Shown piece by piece: positions 45,701 through 48,246 of a stretch of DNA of 64,000 bases. This DNA is from VHCN01 sp964589935 (GTDB lineage: Bacteria > Verrucomicrobiota > Verrucomicrobiia > Limisphaerales > VHCN01). The stretch is from contig CAZPVD010000010.1 in NCBI GenBank assembly GCA_964589935.1, positions 1 to 64,000 of the forward strand, given 5' to 3'. Under the pieces are notes generated by a model. It searched no databases, was not told the DNA's origin, and worked only from the letters and a program-made list of their open reading frames with translations. Within the stretch, counting starts at the first letter, position 1. Each line of letters starts with the position of its first letter. A program made the position numbers and the translations under genes.

Positions 45701-48203
45701 CGCGGTCGGTGCCGGAACTGCGCTCACCAGCCTCCTCGTCAACGGCGGCGGCAACACCGCGGTCAACGGTTCGGGCGTCAGAACGACCGGCGCGCAAAAT
45801 TACGGAACACTCGGCACTCCCGAAACGGTCACGCTCGGCGGGCCGACGACAACGCTCACGAGCACCGGCGGCGGCGCGGTGTTCTTCAGCAGCACGGTGA
45901 ACGGCGCGTCCGCGCTGACGGTGAACACGACCGGCACAACTACCTTCACTGGGACTGTGGGCTTCACAACGGCACTAACGAGCGTCACGACCGATGCCGG
46001 TGGCACGACGGCCATCAATGGCGGTCTGGTGCAGACCACCGGCCTCCAGAGCTTCGGCGACGACGTGACACTCGGCGCGGCGGCGACGACCTTCACCAGC
46101 ACGGGCAACGCGAATGTGACGTTCGCCGGCAAGGTGGACGGCGCTTCGGCGCTGACGGTGAATACCACCGGCACGACCACGTTCGGCGGCGCGGTTGGCG
46201 GCACCACGGCGCTGACGAGCGTGACGACCAATCCGGGCGGCACGACGGCGATCAACGGCGGCGCCGTGACGACAACTGGCACGCAGACCTACAACGACAG
46301 CGTGACGCTCGGCGCGGCCACCACCACGATTACCAGCACCGGTAATCTGGCGGTGACATTCAACGGCACGGTTGACGGCGCTTCTGCACTGACGGTGAAC
46401 ACCACTGGCACGACCACCTTCACATTGGTCGTTGGCGGCACCACGGCGTTGACGAGCGTGACGACCAATCCTGGCGGCACGACGGCGATCAACGGCGGCG
46501 CGGTGACGACCACCGGCGCGCAGACCTACGGCGACAATGTCACACTCGGCGCTGCTGCGACCACGATCACCAGCACTGGCAGTGGTGCGGTGACATTCTC
46601 CGGCACGGTGAACGGGGCTTCGGCGCTCACGGTCAACACGGCCGGCACGACGACGTTTAGCGCCCTTGTCGGAAACACGACGCCGCTCACCAGCGTTACG
46701 ACCGACGCGGCCGGCACAACGGCCATCAATGGCGGCGCGGTGACGACTGCCACGACGCAGACCTATAATGATGACGTGACGCTCGGTGCCAACGCCATCC
46801 TGACGAGCAACGCGGGTGCGGTGCCGCAGCCCAACCCGGCTGGTAACATCACGTTTGGCAAGACCCTCAACGGCCCCGGCTCGCTCACTGTGAACACGCA
46901 GGGCACTCTCGCTCTCAATGGCGCTGTTGGTGCGACGACGGCTCTCGGTGCCATCACGACAGATGCGGGTGGCACGACGGTGATCAACACCGCCACGGTC
47001 ACCACGACCGGCGCGCAGCTCTACGGCGACAACGTGACGCTGGGCACGGCCACGACCACGCTCACCAGCACGGCTGGCGGCGCGGTGACGTTCTCTGGCA
47101 CGGTGAACGGCGCTTCGGCCCTTACGGTCAACACGGCGGGCGCGACGACCTTCGGCGGCGTTGTCGGCGGGACAACGGCCCTGACGAGTGTTGTCACGGA
47201 TGCGCCCGGCACGGTCGCCATCAACGGCGGCGCGGTCACGACGACCGGCACGCAGACCTACAATGAGAACGCGACCATCGGCGGCGCTGGAGTGACGGTG
47301 CTCACTGGCACGACGGTGACGTTCAACGGCAACGTCAATGCGCTTGCGGCGGGTGTTCAGGGCCTCACGATCGCCGGCAAGGCTGTCATTGGTGATGCGG
47401 CTGGCGACTCGGTTGGCGGCACGGCGGCCCTCAGCTCGCTGACGGTTACGGGCACCACGCTCATCACTGCGGGCGCGGTCACAACGACGGGCAACCAGAC
47501 CTACGTTGGCACGGTGACGCTCAACTCGCCGCTGATCACGCTCACTGGCACAGGCGCGACATCGGTCATCAGCAGCACGGTGGTTGTGCCGCCGGCGCTC
47601 CCGACGAGCCTCACGGTTGTGGGCAACGGCAACAGCCTGAGCACGACGTTCAACGGTGTGACCGTGGTGAATGCCAATCTGTTCACCGGCCTGAAGGACC
47701 TGAGCGTTCTCAACGGCCCGACGGCGGGGTCAGTCACCCGCATCTCGGGCAACCTCACGGTGTCCGGCAACATGACGTTCAACCGCCTCGTGCTGACGGG
47801 TGATGTGGTTGCCACGAGCACGCTCAACGGCTCGTTCAACTTCGGCAGCGCAACGTCGCCGAATCCGCAGGTGCTGACGGTCTTTGCCAATGCATCAACG
47901 AGCGTCTTCGGCACGGTTGGCAACTTCGTGAACTTCGTGTTCAACTTTGACAACACGGGCGTGTTCACGGGAGACAAGTTCCCGTCACCGTTCAGCCAGG
48001 GCTTTGTGGGCGTGGTGGACGCGCAGAGCCAGGTTCCGAACGCCGGCGTGCCGGAATACCGGCCCGGGCTGAACGAGTTTGTGCCAGACTTCTTCGACCT
48101 CTTTTACGAGGACGAGTTGCCGGCCGCAACCGGCACGGTTCGCAGCGCGGACGTGTTCCGCAAGAAGCGGAAACACTATTACCAGCACCGGCTCGGGCAA
48201 TAA
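21789..48203 (+). CDS. Giant two-partner-secretion exoprotein (TpsA, filamentous-haemagglutinin type), ~8,804 aa
   Basis: The frame opens at 21717 but ATG 21789 starts an ideal signal peptide (MKKLSVRIFALVVVLLAAHS, cleavage after ARA). Next comes a haemagglutination-activity/TPS secretion domain: NPLGGAVAGG, then AIIDWNSFNIGSGET, VLNRVNASGG and the diagnostic NPNGI at residues 118-122. In the family this domain is recognised by the TpsB POTRA domains and starts folding into a right-handed beta-helix. From about residue 670 to 8,580 the protein is built of about 70 repeats keyed on QTY(N/T/G)xxVTLGA, rich in Gly, Thr, Asn and Val and nearly free of Cys (I noticed two). Part of the N-terminal section (24.9-28.4 kb) carries DxDx(D/N)G-like motifs. 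The last ~90 residues differ: GVPEYRPGLNEFVPDFFDLF and a basic end RKKRKHYYQHRLGQ. The cognate transporter gene starts 43 bp downstream. Probable role: a long surface fibre for adhesion or cell contact; no toxin or enzyme domain is apparent. Confidence 0.93.
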   Translation: MKKLSVRIFALVVVLLAAHSARANPLGGAVAGGSGNATINNAGAVTTINQTANRAIIDWNSFNIGSGETTLFRFLGSAGAGSAVLNRVNASGGLSTIYGTLRSELGSGQIGGTVYLINPNGIVVGPSGTIQVGNFTASTYDLGPDKLSANGNFLAGADLTLSGSSLAGIQNLGSINALGDVFLIAHTINNSGSIKGDTVGLAAGSVIELKQASSTPGAERISVVAGNSSATPGATDGVINSGSIQSVTTELKAAGGNIYALAINNGGIVRAQTVVNDGGRIFLRASGGTVVSTGTLDASGKAPGAKGGEVQMTGKNVGLGGTAVVDVSGDAGGGTALIGGDLHGANPNVENATATYVGSGVKINADAITSGNGGKVVVWSEDVTRYYGSISARGGSQGGDGGSVEISSHGSLGFDGRVDVTSSLGRSGAILLDPDTVTIQAAAGNGDATLTSNNQILFADTPATMTISASALQGLSGSFTIQANTSIDINTPLNLSNLDAGNKTGTFQTATGNITISSSASVSTGAGGNLVFIAGGSGSINISGSVSSAAGSGSLTFQAGSGNINISAAVNSGGTIVLQSSSGNINAMSGASFTAPTSINFNGNLVLSGNTTLTSGTVFLKDVTGATFDLTVDGAAQISGNVTTKSLSVINNGTTRLLGASPQVTTSGNQSYTGTFLLQGSGVSGTLTSTGGSITFGAQISLGANTLTIVNSAGLTIPSTTGGGGTLIINNGAGSVTFNSTVGAAGASALSSVAVNGSGPISIANNIFTSGNQTYTGNATITGTVNLTSAGTVSFAGTVKGNTAGGQNFTVTGNASFAGNVGATTPLGSLTVTGSTSLGGNVNTDTVGNQTGNQGYQGAVTLTGSATLTATSATTATAITFQSTVNGTTAGAQNLTVTSAFTGSTVTFGGNVGASVALRTVTATAPAITISGNVTTSSQGGGPGDQFYTGAVTLAGAAGTRIFTANDGGSTLVGTISFSSTVDAAAAGMQGLSVSANSVFFGSTVGGTTFPASLTVNANNGFSLTSGVTVTGAITINADKDNDGVGTFTIAGVAVTSTTPGAVSITAADVDLQAGSSLTGGATTFTASNNRNIGLGTAVGGFFNLDDGELGTISSTSLTVTTGGNIVVNAVTGANTAAVGPVIISATGTGTVAFSGTDSVFNQTLSVTAAGATGITISGVNITANNSASVSPAITFNSAVNLTGTETVAAANNGAVTFASTVDGGGNLTVNTGGTTTFTGAVGGGTAVGSLTTDAAGTTAINGGTVRTTGSQTYNDNVTISQDTTFTATGGASTISFVGTVSGTSRNLTVEADAIDFASAVIVGGTVLLEPVTASATIGINNAAGTLNISATDLAQVNQAGNRELQIGRANGSGAITVDGFAPVLPLLIQSPSGGSITLNTAALASTASAAQATAANGYGIKLDASASTTTLNQNVTTTGTPIIISGGVLIGNAGGVTIDSTAGAMAAGANIQITGTINTIPTFNYGLTVNAGTSGKVTFGGSIGATANLSTLTVTANTSGTDGITFGSGVTQVLCASDMTFTGSVTVSAGTTTFYGTGNITFNNTIDGSTTGRALVVNCSNTATFLNTVGGTTPLGSFTTDDNGSGGTAALNADINTTGPQVYNNNVTYDLGSRVLTASGTASGTITFSGTSALTRTGTGVDLTLNANGTTAPSVTIAGVTTSTQALFINANNGVTISANVTVGRADINADLDANGTGTFTISAGATSVTGGFGFNVTAADVALTGTLSSAFGGQIIASNSRDVFLGATSGTGVNITGAELQLISTTNDLLLQGNNITVDNISAANSGNIFGITNLRANSTATADIAFVNSASTFRRLTAEANRNISVGADVTATVGQLNLTADFDVNNSGTINFTGAGRTLSAVTITLNAGAQTMTTDNTASLLANNGVNINSSLTAANTLTINADNDNNGTGTLIIAGSTTTSTTGATHNIVIIAADIDLQGSLSSTGLLEIFSSQNGAGGSIGLGAGAGTMSISDAELGRMTALGSFTINTSGAVSLTVGTIIMAGPTSSLGAAPSLSASGSGTITVNGVTQGNTANLNGLGISNNSGTIAFSGAASTVDGSLFAGANNGTTTVSVDVASDKGSLALRGGGGTVAITGSVTLTAGLTSGTGTLSLAGNATMTANATLNLNARNGVKLISSLTVTSGNLNVNADTDGNGVGTFTITSGTTQTATSGNIVITAADFNITAATALTSVGSLTINGSANSVNIDVGTASTGASMGISNAELTLITTATGTTIQSGTSGTGTGTITVVGTTGGGGAGVTATDALGPLTFKNASTGTINITGSGTFTPNVTFNGAVLVSGNPTLTTTGTGTLTFSSTVDDSGGGTSALTIVNANSTTFSGAVGATTSLTSFSSGAGGTGVGGGTFRTTGAQTWNSQVLVGSTDATFESTGGGAINFTSTLISGASLYSVTVNTTGTTTFGGAVTVATLTTDGTAVGGGAFTAGGTTQLNANVTTSQAGGQTYNDAVTINAAGGTRTLTANGPGSVTFNSTVDEDASIASTDNLTITTTGAVAFNNLVGGTKVFNNLTVASVGFPASTLTFDNNTLPAVPSTTIATAGNQSYFANTITLNKDTTFSSTGGAATGSFSSTIVGNGGLVNHDLTLTFAGLTTVGTTTFSGVKNFTSNGGGTTSVSGTIQTSGTQTYTDAVVLASNTTIESTGTGVAGNADITFASTVRNDGGAGPWNLTVNTAGTTTFTGVVGGGGFPLTSLTTDGLSIAGPAFTPAGLTILNSGGTAVTTTGAQTYNDNLRLGADTTLVSTVSGDISFASTGTVNSFDATARALTVNTQGTTKFQGNVGLTFPLSTITTDANAAAGVNRTELGNATSDITILTSSTQTYNDLLQLRGGGTRTVAIQATSLVFANTATTKILGNDGGIPGDASDTSLTLTLNNGATTSDINADTAFNAGNFPADTRITFTGIRNLTANGGSTTTLHGDATRSIIGTSGTQTYNDAVLLDNNSRTINFASTGTGAAGNILFASTVDSAAGTSTGLIISTQGDGKFQGVVGGTLALSSITTDAGGTTTFQINSAGVDVTTTGTQTYNDAVVLLLNTAVGANAETRLSGTTITFNSTVNATTSTVESLRSSATVTTLFGDGGADFVGGTTPLASLTVDSTSTINIPFTSGADSIRTTGNQTYTGAVTLAGNTVIRSISSGTILFSSTINGGFSLAVFSGTLSSGTSTFPGGVITFSSAVGGTTALTSLRVDDAPITTESATYAGPYMTATATRQTTVNINGGTINTTGTQDYRNNILLGGNTTLTSDSDYSTAGVQGSAPGNNITFASTSTLNAATTGGASALTINTGGKTTFAGNVGNSAPITSITTDNALNTDADVITTPFTPGSNEYTELSGPAITTTGNQTYNDPVFIQNNTIISSTGGGNITYNAPVNGANNQNLTVNTSGSVTYNSPVGSSAATFFVDVTAQNITFNSTLTAGGTISLTTTTAGGTININSAVTGGSDITFTSNNLNLGAGATVTSGGAGVLTVQPISDTTSIGIAGGAGTLQISQATIDKFTDNGFTQIIYGRAQGQHTITVGDGATLVTFRDPTLIRNETGGSTSLNANIRSTVTALESASTGHPGLEIHGSGHTTTVNVTDLTVTSTGSALVFNDAIRFNNSATFDTTDTGNVPAGADITFNEIVFPNTAGTRDMTLRAGTGGNVSFAANVGNLAFRDILFVSANNVTFAGTVLARSLTFSATAGGTVTLRDNVTTTGLNATTANPIGVDVRGTSIVLDGLTISSGNNPIRFTGATSLSGGAVTVSGGTSTVEFTSTIDGGQNLTLSGTGGTVGGVILGGAVGATTPLSSLSITAGATATTNIRLNGGSVITSTAGGFSGAQNYNTAAVLGTSTTLTSNGGNIRFFNTLDGTTANTENLTINPGSGNVTFSGVVGGTTPLGIITITGTGAISFGNTVSATSVITPSGSTTTLSGNVTTTSAQTYSGPVTLTADVVMNGTSFTFGSTLNSDATTRNLTIATGNAVFNGFVGNTAPLGTIDIAGTTAFNAGNTGANTVTTTGNQRYRSAATLGADTTLASTGNNMTIRFDSTIDGAHGLTIVTPGATGTADLRGNIGTTTPLTSLTTSPTAARTFLRGGTVVANGNTLNFNNLQISANTTITDAGNINFNGTVDGDGTGPYTLGVTSTGGNVAFNGTVGNVNNDLASLSVSAQAGTIFANTTTFITQTTGQTFNAPVSLGASATFTSPAAQTVAFNGGVVGNNHSLTVTTAGATLGDAPGDSFTQLTSISVAGATSIGASSITTSGAQTYNGAVTLTSDVTLSAGGTVRFASTLTGTTAGQQSLTITGNARFDNTVGGTPLEFLTVNGSTTMNAAAVTTSNAGAGTGNQTYNGTVTLGAGVNFTATGGTVTFNDPIVGGNNTLTVTGNAVFGNAASDSVTGVQTLSVTGNATINISSIDTTGFTQTYGGTVTLGTGVTLTGTTITLNGNVVGGNNNLTITGNALIGDAVTDSVTGLAALSVTGTTTITAGTISSSGTQTYGGAVTLAANTTLTASTVTFNDTVDGNFALGITGNAVFGNGAGDFVGFGAALASLSVSGTTAINTLVVRSTGTQTYGGTVTLGAGLTATGSTVTFNGPVVGGGNTLTVTGNAVFGNEVADSVTGVSTLFVSGATTINTANITTSGAQTYNGPVTLGNSTTLTGSTVIFNDTITGNANSLTILGSAVFGNSAGDTVTGLASLSVSGGTSTATTTISASGSVTFNGGLTLDNQNAGTDTTITGSTVTFGSTVNDNAGNDAGLTVTGNAVFGGIVGAVNGPEFLNVSGTTALNTTLVNTLNAQTYIGAVTLGASASLTSATAGVSLGAVNGNNFNLTVSAVTTAAFNGAVSGVANLTSAGAGTTVFGSTISAGSVTATAGTSTTINGGSVVTTGAQSYSAVLLGANTTLTGVGISATTVDNTFNLTVNAGGGNATFTGAVGAGTALGALSVNSSGATTFGSTVRAASLVTDASGTTSLGGAVTTAGGPQTYNDNVTLTATVNATGTIVTFNGTVTGGANGLTVTGNAVFGDQASDTVSANSLTVTGSSTINTATITTTGAQAYNTTTTGGTVTLGTGVTLTGTTVTFNGSVVGQGNNLAITGNAVLGDANADTVTGLGTLGVTGTTSIFATTVGSSGAQTYTGNVTLAGGASTKTLTGVGVSFGGTVNSTTANVEALTVNAGSGNLTFTGNVGAGTALGALTANSTGTTTFGGTVAASSVTTDAGGTTSIGGNVTTAGGNQTYNDNVSLAAGVNPTLAGATITFNGNIVGNANNLTINATTATVIGNESSDSVTGVAALSVNGAGPTTINAATITTTDNQSYTANVTLGSDVTLTSVPGLVSFTGTVNGSGADGSKSLTISGNASFGAAVGNNVPLEFVSVSGISTIGGNVTTVGGFAGGTGAQTYTGNVTLAGGAGNRTLSGTTVSFGGTVNSTTTEGLIVTGNAVFGNGLGDFVGNITALSAVSVTGTTTFNAGNTGASTVRTTGAQTYTGAVTLGADTTVTSTTAGNITFSSTINGAQTLTVNTAGTTFLNGAIGGTTAVTSLTTDAAGTTSIGAGTIRASGNTTTFNDPVTLTADLTVIETGSGNVNFNNTVAGAFALTVNTVGGGTTTFANTVTGLTTLTTDAAGTTAINTTTVTTTGAQTYNDAVTLGANATLTGVNVTFNGTVNGAQTLSVVDSGTTAFNGAVGGVTPLTSVTTDAAGGTTLGANVTTTTTQTYNDTVTLGANVTLTGTTVTFNGNVAGATHNLTITGNAVLGDANGDSVTGLGTLSVSGTTTIFGDTVTSTGAQTYTGNVTLAGGATTTTLTGVGVSFGGTVNATTANAEALTINGGAGSVTFSGNVGAGVALGALIVNGTGTTTFGGTVNATSVTTDAGGATVLTGNVTATSLTYSDPVSLAANVTLTATTLTLSGVTGNSFNLTLANTGAATLNGAVSGVGVLTANATGGTLTVNSTISAGSIVDSQATTLAGGSVTTSGTQTYNNPVTLGANDTIASTGVGATGNITFNGTVNGAFTLAVNTAGTTAFNADVGLIAALTSLTTGAAGTTAIGAINVFTSGAQTYNNNISLTGAFAAFSSTVSGNITFNGTINGAASLFVNTAGVTVFNGVVGGTTPLATVSTDAPGTTTLGANVTTTGFQAYADPVTLSANVTLTGGNLTLAAVTGATFNLTLSGNLITTLNGAVSGVGALTVNNGGTLTAAAAASISAATVNVSDNATFNGGGVTTTAQQSYTGTVTLATAGNTFASSGAGLNGNITFGSTVTGTALTVNTAGTTTFNGAVTTASVTTDFGGTTVINTATVNTGGGNQTYNDSVTLGANTTLTGGTIALNEPVAGNNNSLTITAATAATIGNNNNGSDTLTGVSTLLVNGAGTLTVNATVSAGSVTVAAGGGTTTLNGGTVTTTGAQTYNNAVTLGANTTLTATTVSTGSTVTGAGNSLTIVGNAVIGDGVGGDSITGLNTLSISGTTSFGGNGGTLVTSTGTQTYSGNVTLDANNGASPVVITAATVTFGGTVNDNAGSDANLAVTGNAVFNGAVGTTTPLGQLSVTGTTAINGGSVVTSNIGGNTGNQTYAGAVTLGANTTLTGVGIGFGSTIGRGATAVDLTVNAGAGAASFGGSIGAGGALGAITVNAPTLATTFSGTVNAASVTTDAGGGTSINGGSVTTSGAQTYNDNVSLGANAALSASTVTFNGSVAGGGASSLAITGNAVFGDGAGVDTVTLLTTLSVSGTSVINTDTISASGVITLTGNVTLNNATTAITSTGNANVSFGGTVNGASALTVSTTGTTTFSGTVGAGTALTSVTTDAGGSTILNGSVTTTGNQSYGDAVVLGANTTLNAGGANPQVAFATTVNATTDGAQSLVINGSAQFGGIVGGTARLSALTVNGTAAINTTAISTTGNQIYGAVTLGSSTTLTGTDLTLAGVTGATFDLTLSGTGVTTITAATSLGTGNFTSNNGGSLAVTGGISAATVTVTDSPFTINGGTILTTGNQTYTGTMTLTADTVIDSGAGNITLAGVAGGGFNLTLNSTGAGTVNTLNGAIAAVNNFTVTGGGTTVLNNGNVTTIGNQDYGTDTLSLNAHSTLSGSALTLNTVTGNGFDLTLNGSATTTLNGNIAGVKNLTTGASGGTTIAAGSTTITTTGTQRYHNPVTLAGGAKTLTGVGISFDQTITTADASGLTANAGGGDLTFTGQVGTGGSPLGAFNANSSGTTTFQGAVFAASLTTDAGGVTDINGAVVTTAGGPQTYSDTVNLTAGTTLTATTVTFNEPVIGNANSLAIVGNAVLGDAQADTVSGLTTLSVSGTTTLNARSVTSTGSQTYTGDVTLALGNKTLTSVGVTFSGTVNGAGLGLTVNSGSGNATFTGSVGNGGAIGAFVVNSSGTTTFSSPVAAASVATDAGGTTAINGGTVTTAGSQTYGDNVTMGGATTLTSTTAGNITLAGTVNSPSDVTITTAGTATLGGAVTVGSLNVSVGPTAINGGSVTTTAGAQNYNGPVTMGAAATVLASTSGNNISFDSTVDGATELTVNTAGVTTFTGIVGGTSPLVSITTDAPGSTVISGGLVITTGAQVYLDDVSFTVSAATLVVSTGNGVVLFNKTVNGSTALTVTTSGATTFTGTVGATTPLTSLTTDGGGTTQINGGVVNTTAAQTYNDNVTLGANTVLTGVGVSFAGTVGNAVARDLTVNSGAGNISFAGTVGAGVPLGALVANSTGTTTFGSAVAAASVTTDALGTTQINGGSVTTSGIQSYGDNVTLGSPTTVVSSTGNANITFGGTVNGASALTVNTTGTTTFTGAVGTTASLTSLVTDLGGTTAINGGAVTTVGAQTYNDNVTLGAAATVINSTANQNVSFVGTVNGASDLTVNTSGTTTFAGAVGGVTALSSVTTDAGGTTSVNGGLMRTAGIQLYNDAVTVGADTTFISTGNAAITFASTLDQLLVAPNTTSAVTVTTGGATTFTGAVGAGTALTSLLVNGGGNTAVNGSGVRTTGAQNYGTLGTPETVTLGGPTTTLTSTGGGAVFFSSTVNGASALTVNTTGTTTFTGTVGFTTALTSVTTDAGGTTAINGGLVQTTGLQSFGDDVTLGAAATTFTSTGNANVTFAGKVDGASALTVNTTGTTTFGGAVGGTTALTSVTTNPGGTTAINGGAVTTTGTQTYNDSVTLGAATTTITSTGNLAVTFNGTVDGASALTVNTTGTTTFTLVVGGTTALTSVTTNPGGTTAINGGAVTTTGAQTYGDNVTLGAAATTITSTGSGAVTFSGTVNGASALTVNTAGTTTFSALVGNTTPLTSVTTDAAGTTAINGGAVTTATTQTYNDDVTLGANAILTSNAGAVPQPNPAGNITFGKTLNGPGSLTVNTQGTLALNGAVGATTALGAITTDAGGTTVINTATVTTTGAQLYGDNVTLGTATTTLTSTAGGAVTFSGTVNGASALTVNTAGATTFGGVVGGTTALTSVVTDAPGTVAINGGAVTTTGTQTYNENATIGGAGVTVLTGTTVTFNGNVNALAAGVQGLTIAGKAVIGDAAGDSVGGTAALSSLTVTGTTLITAGAVTTTGNQTYVGTVTLNSPLITLTGTGATSVISSTVVVPPALPTSLTVVGNGNSLSTTFNGVTVVNANLFTGLKDLSVLNGPTAGSVTRISGNLTVSGNMTFNRLVLTGDVVATSTLNGSFNFGSATSPNPQVLTVFANASTSVFGTVGNFVNFVFNFDNTGVFTGDKFPSPFSQGFVGVVDAQSQVPNAGVPEYRPGLNEFVPDFFDLFYEDELPAATGTVRSADVFRKKRKHYYQHRLGQ
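23790..47520 (+). repeat. About 70 diverged internal repeats of the exoprotein
   Basis: Counting the Q-x-Y element (QTYN, QTYT, QTYG, QSY and variants) gives about 70 copies between 23.8 and 47.5 kb. At least three unit types alternate. One is the basic unit: QTYNDNVTLGAN, then ITFNGTVNGASALTVNT, then TTFTGAVGGTTALTSVTTD and TTAINGG. A GV unit contains GVGVSFGGTVNSTT and GNVGAGTALGAL, for example near 37.3, 39.2 and 44.8 kb. A NAV unit contains TVTGNAVFGN and SVTGVxTLSV, mainly 34.5-39.1 kb. Spacing varies from about 190 to 290 bp over most of the gene. Confidence 0.85.
45069..47260 (+). repeat. Regular 237-bp (79-residue) repeat array at the C-terminal end of the exoprotein
   Basis: The codon after the conserved CAG of the Q-x-Y element falls at 45069, 45306, 45543, 46050, 46287, 46524 and 46761, then 47019 and 47256. 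Steps are exactly 237 bp apart from three places with small in-frame additions (units around 45798, where the two steps are 255 and 252 bp, and 46761-47019, 258 bp). The units around 46.1-46.5 kb are nearly the same at DNA level over long stretches, which suggests recent duplication or gene conversion. Confidence 0.85.
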
Positions 48204-48246
48204 GGCCGTCTGTCCTGCTGCAATGTGCAATTTAGCCCAACGAACA

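Noticed and set aside
45069..47260. The regular 237-bp array as a possible CRISPR or satellite
   Set aside because: The unit is far too long for a CRISPR, has no spacers, and stays in one reading frame coding for the exoprotein.
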